This document shows positions 34,558 to 43,879 of a DNA stretch of 64,000 nt, piece by piece. A program made the translations under genes and the position numbers. The notes beneath the pieces are model-generated. The model was not told where the DNA came from and did no database searches. It saw nothing but the letters and a program-made list of their open reading frames with translations. The first letter of the stretch is position 1. Each line of letters begins with the position of its first letter. This stretch comes from Embleya scabrispora DSM 41855 (GTDB lineage Bacteria; Actinomycetota; Actinomycetes; Streptomycetales; Streptomycetaceae). The stretch spans positions 231,288 through 295,287 of the forward strand of contig NZ_KB889561.1 of assembly GCF_000372745.1 (NCBI RefSeq), written 5' to 3'.

Positions 34558-36243
34558 CTATCCCTCGGGCCGGGTGGTGGCCGATACCGCGTCGCCGAGG
34601 TCGCGGGTGGGCTCGCTCGGGCGCGGGCTCATCAGGCGCAGTTGCAGTTGGACCGCGAAGCGCGCCGCCGGGTCCTGTAGGTCGATCCGGCCGACCTCGG
34701 TCATTCGACGCATCCGGTACCGGAAGGTGTTGGGGTGTACGAACATGCTCGCCGAGGCCGTGGTCACGTCGCCGAAGGCGTCCAGCCACGCCCGCAACGT
34801 CTCGACCAGGCTCGTGTTGTGCTTGGCGTCGTAGGCGACGAGTCGGGCGAGCGGGCCGGCGAGTTCGTCACCGTTGGCCACGGCGAGGTCGCGTACCTCC
34901 AGGAGCAGGGCGTCGATGTAGACGTCGGAGATCGAGGCGACCCGCCGGTTCACGTGTCCCCCGGCGAGCACACGCAGCGCGCGGTCCGCGTTGGTACGCG
35001 AGCGGCGCAGCGCGGCGGGTTCCTTCGCCACCGATCCGATACCGATCAGCGCCTTGACCCGGTCGCCGGTGCGCTCCAGGAAGTTCGTGGCGATCTGTAC
35101 GGTGCGCTCGCGTCCGTCGGCCGGATCGCCCGGTGCCGGCAGGACCGCGTAGGCGACGTCGCCCAGGAGGGCGACGGCCGAACGCGGTTGCACGGCGTTG
35201 AGGTGGATCGCCAGGGCCCCGGCCAGCCGTTGCCGTTCGGCCGTCAGTTGGGCGTGGTCCTCGCCCGTGCCGGGGGCCAGGCCCAGAGCCAGTACGACTG
35301 TGGGTTCGTGCACCAGGCCCAGGCGGTCGAGGGCGTCGACGGCGCCGGGCCCACCCCCCAACACCGTGGTGACCAGGTCCGCGCGCAGCCGGTGCTCGAA
35401 GTCGGCGCCGGCCCGGTGGCGCAGCAGGTGCAGAGCCGCGAGTTCGGCGGCTTCACGAAAGGCCGCGGCGCGTTCGGGGCTGAGCGGCTCGTGCACGGCG
35501 GCCCATATCGAACCGAGGATCTCGTCGCCCGCCCGGATGACGATCGCCACCCGGAAGAGGCCGAGCTCGCCCTCGTCGAGGGTGGCCGGGGCGAAGAACA
35601 CCGGTTCCCGGCTGCGGTACAGCTCCTTGAAGACGCCGCGGGCGGCCATGATGCGCAGGTATTCCTCGGGCACGCGGCGGTTGAGGATGGTGGCCACGCG
35701 TGAGGGGTCGGCCTCGTCCTGACGACCGGAGAAGGCGAGGACGTGGGAGCGGCGGTCCTCGATGGTGACCGGTGCGTCCAAGAGGGTGGCCACCGCGTTG
35801 GCGAGCGCGAACAGGTCCCCCGAGGGGATGCCGCCCAGGGTCTGCGCACCGGCCTCGCCGATGTCGCCTTCGGTGAGCAACGTGCGCAACAGCGCGGCGA
35901 GTTGGGCCCAGGACGCGCCCCGGGTCAGCGCCAACAACGCCACCCCCGCCTGCCCGGCGGCGGTGGCGACCGCGGGGTCGGGTTCGAGGGGTCCGCGGAC
36001 GATCAGCGCGGCGACGTCGTGGGCGCCGAGCGTGCGCAGCAGGCGGATGATCTCGGCGGGGCCGTGCACGGCTGGGCCCAGCACCACGGCGTGCGGCGGG
36101 TACTGCGGTTCGTCGTGCGGATCGTGGATGACCACCCCGCCGATCTCCTCCACGATGTCCGGGTCGCCGTGGATCAGGTCGAGGAGGGTGGGGCCGAAGT
36201 CCTCGAGTACGCGGCCCAGGCTCCTGCGGGAGTGCGTCGTCAC
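34558..36243 (-). CDS. PucR family transcriptional regulator (CdaR/GGDEF-like, HTH_30)
   Basis: A 561-residue regulator. The N-terminal part (about 1-150) is a PucR-type sensor domain, the middle contains a GAF/GGDEF-like region (HRLRADLVTTVLGGGPGAVDALDRLGLVHEPTVVLALGL ... VKALIGIGSVAKEPAALRRSRTNADRALRVL). The C-terminus is the PucR helix-turn-helix (SMFVHPNTFRYRMRRMTEVGRIDLQDPAARFAVQLQLRL). GTG at 36243 has GAGGTGA nine bases before it and removes 25 poor N-terminal residues of the longer frame. It is not adjacent to an obvious target operon; it converges with proS and is divergent from a lipoprotein gene. Proteins of this family sense purine derivatives, amino acids or other nitrogen sources. 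Confidence 0.88.
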   Translation of the reverse strand: MTTHSRRSLGRVLEDFGPTLLDLIHGDPDIVEEIGGVVIHDPHDEPQYPPHAVVLGPAVHGPAEIIRLLRTLGAHDVAALIVRGPLEPDPAVATAAGQAGVALLALTRGASWAQLAALLRTLLTEGDIGEAGAQTLGGIPSGDLFALANAVATLLDAPVTIEDRRSHVLAFSGRQDEADPSRVATILNRRVPEEYLRIMAARGVFKELYRSREPVFFAPATLDEGELGLFRVAIVIRAGDEILGSIWAAVHEPLSPERAAAFREAAELAALHLLRHRAGADFEHRLRADLVTTVLGGGPGAVDALDRLGLVHEPTVVLALGLAPGTGEDHAQLTAERQRLAGALAIHLNAVQPRSAVALLGDVAYAVLPAPGDPADGRERTVQIATNFLERTGDRVKALIGIGSVAKEPAALRRSRTNADRALRVLAGGHVNRRVASISDVYIDALLLEVRDLAVANGDELAGPLARLVAYDAKHNTSLVETLRAWLDAFGDVTTASASMFVHPNTFRYRMRRMTEVGRIDLQDPAARFAVQLQLRLMSPRPSEPTRDLGDAVSATTRPEG

Positions 36244-36527
36244 GTGTGGGTCACCTCTGTGGGGCGGAACCGATGCGGTCCTCCGAGATCGTACGCGGGA
36301 CAACAATAGGCACTGCAAAGATGGCCGCTCGGGGCGTCGACGATGACCGCGTCCGCTTCACCGGATTCTCGACCGGGGTACGCGGTGCACGGTTTCCGGC
36401 CCGCGCGAAGACCCGGTAGCGCCCGTCGACAACCGCCGAACGCCCGGCCGTGGGCACGGAACCGGCCGGGCGGGTGGTGCGTCACACCGGCGCCGCGCAC
36501 GGAGCGCGGCGTCCTGGAGGTGGACCC

Positions 36528-37478
36528 GTGTCCGTTCCCGCACCACGACTGATCCTCACCCTCGCGGTCGCCCTGTTCGCCACCACCCTGACCGCGTGCG
36601 GTGCGGAGCAGGACGGCGCCGACGCGCGCGCACCCGTGGCAACCGGGAGCCCGTCCGCCGAAACCATCGCTCAGGCACGACGGGACGCCGAGCAGGCGGC
36701 CGATCGCTGGGAGGCGGATTACGCGGCGGACAAACCGCGCTCCCTCGTCATCCGCGGCGGCATGCCCATCCAGGTCGGCAATTGGGAGTCGGGCAACCAC
36801 GCCTTCAAGGTCGCGCTCGGCGACGGCTGCTTTGCCCCTCCCGCACCCGGGGTGCTCCCGCGGACGCCGGTGGACGGCGAGGTGCGCTGGGCGGACGGAG
36901 TCGTCCAGCGCCGCCCGGCCACGGCACCGCTCCAGGGCTACGGCACGTCCGTGCCACCCGAGCTGAAGTCCCGCTGCGGAACGACGCAGTCCCCCCGGCT
37001 GACCGTCACGTCCGTGTCCGCGGCGACTCGAACCGTGCAGACCACCGAGGGCGAGGCGACCGTCCCGGCGTGGGAGATCGCGTTCGCGGACACCTCCGTA
37101 CGGGTGATCGGCCTCGCGGTCACCGACGACCCGTGGCCGGACCCCGGGCGCCCGATGCAAAGCGTGGACACCGCGATCGTGGCCGGGGACGGCCGTACCC
37201 TCACCGTCGGGTTCAACGGCTCACCGGACGGGCCCGGTCCGTGCGGGAGCGACTACCTACCGGTGGCCGTACAGCGCGACAAGGTCGTCGCCGTCGCGGT
37301 GGTCGGCATCTCGAAACCCGGGCCGACGGTCGCCGAGGACGGCGTGCGGATCGCCTGCTCCACAATCCTGGCCTCGCGCACCGTGACGATCACCCTCGAC
37401 GCACCGTTGGGAAACCGCGCCCTGATCGGCACCGCCGGCCTGCCGCTCCGACCGCCGCCGACGCGGCCTACGGGCTGA
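36528..37478 (+). CDS. Secreted lipoprotein of unknown function
   Basis: A 316-residue lipoprotein. GTG at 36528 has CTGGAGG seven bases upstream. The signal peptide SVPAPRLILTLAVALFATTLTACG ends in a lipobox with the Cys to be lipidated at about residue 24. The mature part has a disordered Ala-rich linker, then a beta-rich domain with four spaced cysteines (GDGCFAPP, KSRCGTTQ, GPCGSDYLP, IACSTILASR) likely to form two disulfides. No catalytic motif is visible. It is divergent from the PucR gene and convergent with a methyltransferase gene. I do not recognise the family. Confidence 0.75.
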   Translation: MSVPAPRLILTLAVALFATTLTACGAEQDGADARAPVATGSPSAETIAQARRDAEQAADRWEADYAADKPRSLVIRGGMPIQVGNWESGNHAFKVALGDGCFAPPAPGVLPRTPVDGEVRWADGVVQRRPATAPLQGYGTSVPPELKSRCGTTQSPRLTVTSVSAATRTVQTTEGEATVPAWEIAFADTSVRVIGLAVTDDPWPDPGRPMQSVDTAIVAGDGRTLTVGFNGSPDGPGPCGSDYLPVAVQRDKVVAVAVVGISKPGPTVAEDGVRIACSTILASRTVTITLDAPLGNRALIGTAGLPLRPPPTRPTG

Positions 37479-37548
37479 CCGGTCCGGGCCATCCGCCCGC
37501 CCGCACCGACTCGACGCCCGCGCGCCGTACGCGGGGTTGTCGGGCGGG

Positions 37549-38397
37549 TCAGGCGCGTTTGACCGCCACTCCGCCGTACATCGCGATGTCCTGGTCGCGG
37601 ATGGGTGGGGCGTCGTGGTCGGGGCGCCAGTGGTGGACCAGGGTCACCCCGGGATCGACCAGGTCGTAGCCGTCGAAGAAGGTCAGCGCCTGGGCCCGGT
37701 TCCGGATCTGCAGCGGCATGCCGCGGGCGTTGTATTCGCGGCCCACGCCGCCGACCCCCACCGGGTCGGTGTCGCCGGTGAACACGGTCAGCACCAGGAA
37801 GCTGCCCGGCGCCAATGCGTCCATGAGCCGGCGTACGAGTCCCCGCGGGTCGTCCCGGTCCAGGACGAAGTGCACGATCGCGACCAGTGACAGGGCCACC
37901 GGCTTGCCCAGGTCCAGCACGTCGCGCAGTTGTGGAGCGCCGATGATCGAGTCGACGTCACGCAGGTCGGCATCGACGTAGCAGGTCCGGCCCTGTGCGG
38001 TGCTCGACATCAGGGCCCGCGCGTGGGTCAGCACGATCGGGTCGTTGTCGACGTAGGCGACCCGCGTCTCGGGGGCGATGGCCTGCGCGATCTCGTGCAC
38101 GTTCGGCGAGGTGGGGATGCCGGTGCCGATGTCCAGGAATTGGCGAATGCCGTACTGCTCGGTGAGGTGGCGCACGGCGCGGTTCATGAACGTGCGGGTG
38201 GTGCGCATCGAGATCGGCAGGGCCGGCCACGCCTCCACCGACGCCTTGGCGGCGATCCGGTCCGGCTCGAAATTGGTCTTGCCACCGATGAGATAGTCGT
38301 AGACCCGGGCCGAATGCGGGACGTCCAGGCGTAAGTCCACCACCGGCTGGTGCTCGTCCTGCGGTTCCCGTCCGATCATCCACTGCTCGTCCGACAT
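37549..38397 (-). CDS. SAM-dependent methyltransferase of the DUF574 type
   Basis: A 282-residue methyltransferase of the actinobacterial DUF574/Methyltransf_19 group, abundant in streptomycetes and still without assigned substrates. The typical opening is PHSARVYDYLIGGKTNFEPDR, and RTFMNRAVRHLTEQYGIRQFLDIGTGIPTSPNVHEIAQ carries the SAM-binding glycine loop. Then come VAYVDNDPIVLTHARAL and the C-terminal FFDGYDLVDPGVTLVHHWRPD. The start ATG 38397 has GAGGTGAAGG immediately upstream. A long-range inverted repeat (38443-38487) lies in its promoter region. Members often sit next to XRE/DUF397 regulators; here none is adjacent. Confidence 0.9.
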   Translation of the reverse strand: MSDEQWMIGREPQDEHQPVVDLRLDVPHSARVYDYLIGGKTNFEPDRIAAKASVEAWPALPISMRTTRTFMNRAVRHLTEQYGIRQFLDIGTGIPTSPNVHEIAQAIAPETRVAYVDNDPIVLTHARALMSSTAQGRTCYVDADLRDVDSIIGAPQLRDVLDLGKPVALSLVAIVHFVLDRDDPRGLVRRLMDALAPGSFLVLTVFTGDTDPVGVGGVGREYNARGMPLQIRNRAQALTFFDGYDLVDPGVTLVHHWRPDHDAPPIRDQDIAMYGGVAVKRA

Positions 38398-38442
38398 CCT
38401 TCACCTCTTCCGTCCACCTGGAACATCGACACCAACTGCCAT

Positions 38443-38487
38443 TGTGGCAAGCCGTGTTGTCTATGTCGGCTGTGCCTTTGCCACAAC
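38443..38487. repeat. Spaced inverted repeat upstream of the DUF574 methyltransferase
   Basis: Perfect 9-base arms TTGTGGCAA (38443-38451) and TTGCCACAA (38479-38487) are separated by 27 bases. On the minus strand TTGTGG in the upstream arm is 17 bases from TAGACA, so one arm may be the -35 of the gene at 38397. It may be an operator pair. Confidence 0.4.
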
Positions 38488-38513
38488 GTACTCTCCGAGC
38501 GCACGCGCGTTGC

Positions 38514-39176
38514 TCACAGGCGGCAGCTGATCTCCATGCCGTCCTCCACCGGGAAGGTCACGTTGTGATAGCCGTTCTCCGGGTCGCGGACGTAGTCGAG
38601 GTAGGGCTGCAGATTGCTCAGCTCGACGTCGTCGGCCACGACGAGTGTGCCGGGCCGTAGTTGCGGTTCGAGCAGTCGCAGTACGGGCAGGCACAGGTCC
38701 TTCCAGCCGTCCAGCAGCACGAGGTCCGCAGGGCCGTCCAGCTCGCGCAGGGTCTCGCGGGCATCTCCCTCCAGCACGGTGATCACGTCGTCCAGGCCGG
38801 TCTCGGCGAAGGTGCGGCGCGCCGCGGCGATCTTGTCCTTGCTGAGTTCGGTGGTGACGACGCGTCCGGCGCCGTTGTCGCGCACGGCTGCGGCCAGGTA
38901 CAGCGTGGAGATGCCGAAGGACATGCCGAACTCGACGACCGTGGCCGGGCGTACGGCTCGGACCAGGTTGTACAGCAGTGCCCCGCCCCCGGCGGAGATG
39001 GGCATGTAGATCTCCGCCGCGGCCTCGGCCTGTTCCCGGGGCGACAACGGCTCGAACCCGCCCGGCAGTTCCGCGTCCATGCGCGCGGCGACGTCGTCGT
39101 CCTGTTCGGCCTGCTCGAACATGCGATCCAGAGCCGTTCGGACGCGAGGGTCGGCAAGCGTGTTGGTGTATGTCAT
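38514..39176 (-). CDS. Class I SAM-dependent O-methyltransferase
   Basis: A 220-residue methyltransferase. The SAM-binding motif I is ATVVEFGMSFGISTLYLAAAV, motif II VVTTELSKDKIAAARRTFAETGL, and the acidic metal/substrate region PADLVLLDGWKDLCLPVLRLLEPQLRPGTLVVADDVELSNLQPYL. This layout is that of cation-dependent, caffeoyl-CoA-type O-methyltransferases. The start ATG is at 39176 (MTYTNTLADPRV). It is divergent from a TetR gene with a palindrome between them, so it is probably TetR-controlled and might act on a small phenolic or toxic molecule. Confidence 0.88.
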   Translation of the reverse strand: MTYTNTLADPRVRTALDRMFEQAEQDDDVAARMDAELPGGFEPLSPREQAEAAAEIYMPISAGGGALLYNLVRAVRPATVVEFGMSFGISTLYLAAAVRDNGAGRVVTTELSKDKIAAARRTFAETGLDDVITVLEGDARETLRELDGPADLVLLDGWKDLCLPVLRLLEPQLRPGTLVVADDVELSNLQPYLDYVRDPENGYHNVTFPVEDGMEISCRL

Positions 39177-39193
39177 GCGACCTAGAGTAGACG

Positions 39194-39206
39194 CAACGTC
39201 TCGTTG
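39194..39206. promoter_or_regulatory. Short palindrome between the O-methyltransferase and TetR genes
   Basis: CAACG-TCT-CGTTG lies 18 bases before the methyltransferase start and 53 before the TetR start. It is a plausible core of the TetR operator repressing both genes. Confidence 0.5.
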
Positions 39207-39258
39207 TTTCCAGATGCAATAACCTCGACGCGGAAGGCGGGACGACAGGGGAGGCGAG

Positions 39259-39909
39259 ATGACATCCGGGACACAGGGCACCCGGGCGGACGGCACCGAC
39301 GGATCCGCGCGGCAGCACCACGGCAACCGGCACGGCCGCAGCGAACGGGCCCGACTGGCGGTGCTGGAGGCGGCCGACGACCTGCTCGCCGAAAAGGGAT
39401 TCACCGGCGTCACGATGGAGGGCATCGCCGCCAGGGCGGGCGTGGCCAAGCAGACCATCTACCGGTGGTGGAGCACCAAGACCGACGTGCTGATGGACGC
39501 CTTCCTCCAGGACGCCGTCGAGGACCTGACACCGCTCGACTCCGGCGACCTCGCCCTCGATCTACGGGACTACCTGCGGCGACTGGCCCACTTCCTCGAC
39601 AGGTCCGACTCCGGAGCCGTCTTCCGCGCGCTGATCGGCCAGGCTCAGCACGATGCGGTGTTCGCCCGGGACTTCCGATCCCGCTGGCTCGACGCACAGC
39701 GTGGACGCGACCGCCTGCCGCTCGAACGCGCCATCCACAGCGGCCGGTTGCCCGCCGACCTCGACATCGCGACCGAGACGGACCAACTCCTGGGCCCGCT
39801 CTACTACCGCGTCCTGGTGACCGCCGAACCCGTCGACGAAGCCTTCACCGACAGCCTCGTCGAAGCCTTCCTGCGCCGCCACGGGCCGACCCCACCGGCT
39901 ACCTCCTGA
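39259..39909 (+). CDS. TetR family regulator (divergent from O-methyltransferase)
   Basis: A 216-residue TetR repressor. After a disordered charged N-terminus, the helix-turn-helix is at about 30-75 (RLAVLEAADDLLAEKGFTGVTMEGIAARAGVAKQTIYRWWSTKTDVLMDAFLQ), with the common KQTIYRWWxxK recognition segment. The C-terminal domain (FRALIGQAQHDAVFARDFRSRWLDAQRGRDRLPLERAIHSGRLPADLDIATETDQLLGPLYYRVLV) matches the TetR_C group frequent in actinobacteria. The start ATG has GGGGAGG upstream. The probable operator is the palindrome at 39194-39206, and the probable target is the divergent methyltransferase. Confidence 0.92.
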   Translation: MTSGTQGTRADGTDGSARQHHGNRHGRSERARLAVLEAADDLLAEKGFTGVTMEGIAARAGVAKQTIYRWWSTKTDVLMDAFLQDAVEDLTPLDSGDLALDLRDYLRRLAHFLDRSDSGAVFRALIGQAQHDAVFARDFRSRWLDAQRGRDRLPLERAIHSGRLPADLDIATETDQLLGPLYYRVLVTAEPVDEAFTDSLVEAFLRRHGPTPPATS

Positions 39910-39958
39910 ACAACCCTGCTTTCCCGCCGGTCGGGCTCCGGCGCCGGCCGCGGACGTG

Positions 39959-39999
39959 CGTCGGCCCCCACGACCACAATTCGGTCGTGGAGGCCGACG
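39959..39999. terminator. Bidirectional hairpin terminator between TetR and the M6 protease
   Basis: 17-base arms (39959-39975 and 39983-39999) pair with one mismatch around a 7-base loop. It lies between two converging genes, about 50 bases from one stop and 31 from the other. Confidence 0.75.
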
Positions 40000-40029
40000 T
40001 CGCACCCATCCGCTCTTTGTTGCGCCTGC

Positions 40030-42798
40030 CTACTTACGCGCGGGCACGATCCACACGACGGCGCCCTTGTCACCCGAGAGCGGGTGGACCGGGAACGCGA
40101 TCGCGCCGTACGCCTTGTCCCATCCGGGGTTTCCGGAACCGAGCACCGAGGAGAAGAACGGCTTGCCGTAGTTCGCGTAGTCCGGCGAACCGTCCGTCTT
40201 GGTCACCCGGGTCGAGTACGGAGCCCGCGCCGGGACCACGGTCGAGCCGGTGACGTCCTTGGCGGCGAAGCCGGTCGCGTTGGCCTCCGCACCCGGTGCG
40301 TAGCCGAACGAGTCGGAGAAGAACCGCACCGGCTCCTGCTTGGCGAAGGTCGCACAGTGGTCGCCCGCCCTGCGGCAGGCCCGGAACCCGGCCGTGTCCT
40401 TGAAGCTGAACGCCGCGTTCGCCGACTGCACTCGGGGTTCGAGGTTGGCCGCCGAGTTCGACGGCGCGTCCGGGAACCGGTAGGGGTCCGGGTTCGCGTC
40501 GACGAGGAGCAACTCACCCTTGGCACCCCACGACGGGGACGTTTCCAGGTTGTCGAGTACGCCGTTGTTCGGATACGAACTGTCCCGCAGCCACACGAGC
40601 AGGCCCGGCGCGTTGTAGGCGAGCTTCTCGCGCTTGCCGTCCTCGCCGAACGTGTAGGTGTACTTCAGGCCCTGGTCGAAGCCGGACATGTTGCGCCACT
40701 CGAGCAGGTAGTACTGCTCGCGGCTGAACGTGCCGTCGGTCCGGATCCAGCCGGCGCCCTTGGTGCCCGCGCCGACCGAACCCCCTTGCGGGGTCCAGCC
40801 GTTGTCGCCCTGCTCGACATCGTCCGACCACACCGTGGTGGAGCCGTTGGTGAGCGAGAAGTCGTCCGCGACCCAGCCCTTCCACTGCGTCGCCGCGTCC
40901 GTGTCCACGCCGAGGCGCAGCTTGACGTTCTGCCCGGCGTACGGCGTCAGGTCCACGTGATCGTGACGCCAGCCGTTGCTCTCGCCGGTCAACCCGGTGC
41001 TCTTGTGGAACGCCCGGAGGTTCCCGTTCGGGTCCGGGTAGTCCGGAGGAGTCGATACGAGCTTGCCGGCCTCGTCCCGGACCTGGAGCTGGGTCCACGT
41101 GGTGCCACCGTCGGTGGACACCTCGACGAAGCCGAAGTCCCAATCCTCCTCCAGGGCGTAGTCGCTCCACCACTGGAACTTCACGTCCGAGCCGGTCGGA
41201 ACCGCGATGTCACGGACGATCTTCACGTCCGCCCAGTCCTGGTCGTTGCTCGAATACCACGCCTTCGTGCCGCTGTGTGGCGTGCTGAACCTGATCACCT
41301 TGTCCGGGAGGTTCACCCGGACGGCCTGCTTGGTGCCCTTGGGCGTCTTGGCCGCCTGGCCGAGCGTGACCAGTGCGGGCCGGTCGCCCACCTTCAGGAC
41401 CTCCGGTGTCAGCCAGCCCAGCGTGTACTTGGACCACGCGCTCATGTGCGCGGGCATCGACTGGAACAGCGGACCCGAGTGGGACCCGTTCGCCATCAGA
41501 TCCCAGAAGTTGACGTCCGACGAACCACCGCTGAAGTTGTCGTACAGGTCCGGCAGCCCGAGGTCGTGGCCGTACTCGTGGGCGAACACGCCCACCCCGG
41601 AGTCCTCCGGCTGCACGATGTAGTTCGAGATCTTCTTCTGGGTCCCGGGGACCGTGTACCCGCCCGCCACGGCGCTGGAGTGCGCCCAGATGGCATAGGT
41701 GCCCTCGGCGCCGCCGCCGGTGGACTTGTCCTTGCCCGAGTGCACGAGAACCAGGTGGTCCACCACGCCGTCCGGCTCCAGCGTATTGCCGTCGCCGTCC
41801 GCGTCGCCGGTGTCCTCCTTGTCGTAGTCGGCCCACGGGAAGTTCGGTTGGCTGCGCGCGAGTTCGTTCACCGCGTCGATGGCCAACGTGGCGGCTCCGC
41901 CCGGGTTGTTCGGGTGTCCGCCCATGTCCTGCTCGCGCTTGCCGCAGCGGCCGGCGCCGTACCACGCCTCGGAGTGCGGCACCTTGATCCACGGAGTGGC
42001 GGTGCCGGACACGGTGTACTTGCCGCCCGACATCTCCTCGTACATGTTCTTCATCGTGTAGCCGGAGACGTCGATGCCCGGCTTGCCGTCGGGACCGGTC
42101 AGGTCCGGCCGCATGCGTTCGGTGATGCCCTGCTTGGTGTAGAGCATCTTGTTGAAGTGTTCCGAGCTGAAGTCCTTGACCCACGGCGTGTTGTTGTCCC
42201 GCCCGGTCAGCGCCGGGTCCGGAATGGCGTTGTGCAGTGGGCCGTTCTTGATCGTGCCCGGCGGTTCCAGTACACAGGATGCGTCGGTGACGCTCGCCCG
42301 ACGGTTGAATCCGGAGAAGTCGTCGTTGGCGTTCTCGTTGAACTCGACGAGAACCGTCAAGAGCTTGGCGTCCTGCTTGGAACCCGCCGCCAAGCCGGTT
42401 TTCTCGGCCTTGAGTTGCTCCGGGCTCTTGCCCGTGCGCTGGGCTTCGGCCTCGAGAAGGCGCAGTTGCGATGCCGCGCGAGGATTGCCCTCGCGTTCCT
42501 TGCTGCCGCCTCCGGTTTTGGCCTTGCGGGCCTTGTCGGCGGTGGTCTGCTCGGCATCGATGCCGCCGTCGGGACCGGCCTCGGCCTCGACGGGATTGAA
42601 GTATTGATCGTTGGGGCCGGGATTCCAGACGGCCCTGGTGGTGTCCACACGCGCGGCTGCTGCGGACGAGGTGACGCCGGGTGCCGCGGTCAGTCCCGTG
42701 ACCGCGAGGAGCGAGACGGACAGTAGCGTCACCGGGCCACGCAATCGCCGGATGGCTCGCGGCGGAGTTCCGCCGCGTCCGGGTATCGCTCGACTCAA
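40030..42798 (-). CDS. Secreted immune-inhibitor-A-type M6 metalloprotease
   Basis: A 922-residue exported zinc endopeptidase of family M6. Translation starts at TTG 42798, with GGGAG six to seven bases upstream and no better ATG. The signal peptide runs to about residue 48 (ending in SSAAAA). A pro-region with Lys/Glu-rich helices follows to about 160. The zinc motif HEYGHDLGLPD has ligands His407 and His411, with Asp417 or a nearby residue as third ligand and Glu408 catalytic. Downstream are beta-sandwich domains (about 560-720) of MAM or immunoglobulin-like type, as in InhA, and GDADGDGN resembles a calcium-binding loop. Homologues degrade host antimicrobial peptides or extracellular proteins. 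Confidence 0.92.
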   Translation of the reverse strand: MSRAIPGRGGTPPRAIRRLRGPVTLLSVSLLAVTGLTAAPGVTSSAAAARVDTTRAVWNPGPNDQYFNPVEAEAGPDGGIDAEQTTADKARKAKTGGGSKEREGNPRAASQLRLLEAEAQRTGKSPEQLKAEKTGLAAGSKQDAKLLTVLVEFNENANDDFSGFNRRASVTDASCVLEPPGTIKNGPLHNAIPDPALTGRDNNTPWVKDFSSEHFNKMLYTKQGITERMRPDLTGPDGKPGIDVSGYTMKNMYEEMSGGKYTVSGTATPWIKVPHSEAWYGAGRCGKREQDMGGHPNNPGGAATLAIDAVNELARSQPNFPWADYDKEDTGDADGDGNTLEPDGVVDHLVLVHSGKDKSTGGGAEGTYAIWAHSSAVAGGYTVPGTQKKISNYIVQPEDSGVGVFAHEYGHDLGLPDLYDNFSGGSSDVNFWDLMANGSHSGPLFQSMPAHMSAWSKYTLGWLTPEVLKVGDRPALVTLGQAAKTPKGTKQAVRVNLPDKVIRFSTPHSGTKAWYSSNDQDWADVKIVRDIAVPTGSDVKFQWWSDYALEEDWDFGFVEVSTDGGTTWTQLQVRDEAGKLVSTPPDYPDPNGNLRAFHKSTGLTGESNGWRHDHVDLTPYAGQNVKLRLGVDTDAATQWKGWVADDFSLTNGSTTVWSDDVEQGDNGWTPQGGSVGAGTKGAGWIRTDGTFSREQYYLLEWRNMSGFDQGLKYTYTFGEDGKREKLAYNAPGLLVWLRDSSYPNNGVLDNLETSPSWGAKGELLLVDANPDPYRFPDAPSNSAANLEPRVQSANAAFSFKDTAGFRACRRAGDHCATFAKQEPVRFFSDSFGYAPGAEANATGFAAKDVTGSTVVPARAPYSTRVTKTDGSPDYANYGKPFFSSVLGSGNPGWDKAYGAIAFPVHPLSGDKGAVVWIVPARK

Positions 42799-43335
42799 GA
42801 TGGTCTCCCTTCCGCCCGGAAGATGGTTCCGGACGCGAAGCGACGCCGATCAGGGTGCTGTGGTGCCGTTATGCGCCCACGACGTCGAGCTGTTTCGGCA
42901 GAAACCCGACGCCTGTTCCCACCAACCGTCGGGTCACGGCGACCGGTGGGAAATGGGCCGGGTGACCGGACACTAGAGGCGCGAGTGACGACAGAGGCAG
43001 GGGAAGTCCGAGGTTCTTTGCGAATTCTTTACTCAACTATCAACGGGGCGTGCCCGACTGGGTGATCGCGCCCGTCTTGATCGGCTAAGGTCCGCCGGAC
43101 CGAAATCGGCCCACGCCTTACCGTCTCCGCAAGTTCCTTACGAATTACCGGACTTCGGCCTCGGGTGGAGATCCGCGGCATCAACTTTCGTATCCCGTCC
43201 AACCATCCTTCGAGACGTCACACCCATCTTTCGTAGGTTCCGTGCGCGTCGGGCAGCCGTCATCCTGGACGGAACCCGGAGCGGTGTACGCGAGTTCGGC
43301 GCGCCGTTCCCGGTCCCGCTGCCCACACTCGATCC
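42799..43335. other. Long intergenic region upstream of the M6 protease
   Basis: 537 bases between divergent genes. The stretch 43010-43045 is AT-rich and probably holds the protease promoter, giving a leader of about 200 bases. No gene or clear regulator site is visible. Confidence 0.45.
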
Positions 43336-43599
43336 ATGGACATCCTCGAAACACACGGCGCGATCTCGGTTCCGGGACGGGGCGAGGCAGAGGTCACACT
43401 CGACCTGTACGACCCGCCCCGCACCGACGACGTACTCCCCCGCGGATGGACCGCGATCATCACGTCCGGCCCCGATCTCACCGTCGGCGAGCGGGGCCTG
43501 CTCTTCCTCGACGCCCAGGACCGCCTGACGGCCAATGCCTTCGTCGTCGTCGCGAGCGGCGACCGCGTCACCCGGATCGGCGCCCACGAACCACCGTGA
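43336..43599 (+). CDS. Small hypothetical protein (87 residues)
   Basis: A short, soluble, beta-rich protein (MDILETHGAISVPGRGEAEV at the N-terminus; GLLFLDAQDRLTANAFVVVASGDRVTRIG near the end). It has no signal peptide, membrane segment or recognised motif. There is no ribosome binding site before ATG 43336. Codon use is normal for the genome and a perfect terminator follows the stop by about 20 bases, which together argue that it is a real gene. Function unknown. Confidence 0.55.
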   Translation: MDILETHGAISVPGRGEAEVTLDLYDPPRTDDVLPRGWTAIITSGPDLTVGERGLLFLDAQDRLTANAFVVVASGDRVTRIGAHEPP

Positions 43600-43620
43600 A
43601 CGCGAACCCCCCCACACGCC

Positions 43621-43657
43621 TCGAACCCGCCGGGATGTAACGCCCCGGCGGGTTCGA
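43621..43657 (+). terminator. Hairpin terminator after the 87-residue gene
   Basis: Perfect 14-base arms TCGAACCCGCCGGG (43621-43634) and CCCGGCGGGTTCGA (43644-43657) around a 9-base loop. Confidence 0.75.
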
Positions 43658-43879
43658 CGCGTTCCTAGGGCAAGGCCGCGTCGCGAAGGCATCGCGCTCT
43701 CCCGGGACGCCCGGTCGCATCCACAAATACGCACCCGCCGCCGAGCCAGGGGCTCTGCCGGCATGCCGTCACACCCTTCGAAGTACCCGACGTCGGCGGA
43801 CGAACCGCCATTTCGCCGTGCCCGGAAACGCGGGGTCGCCCTTCCCGTGTCGCCGGCCCGAGATCCATAGGTGATCTTG

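Noticed and set aside
40084-42726. 880-codon plus-strand frame opposite the M6 protease
   Set aside because: It is a shadow of the metalloprotease, which has a signal peptide and zinc motif on the minus strand.
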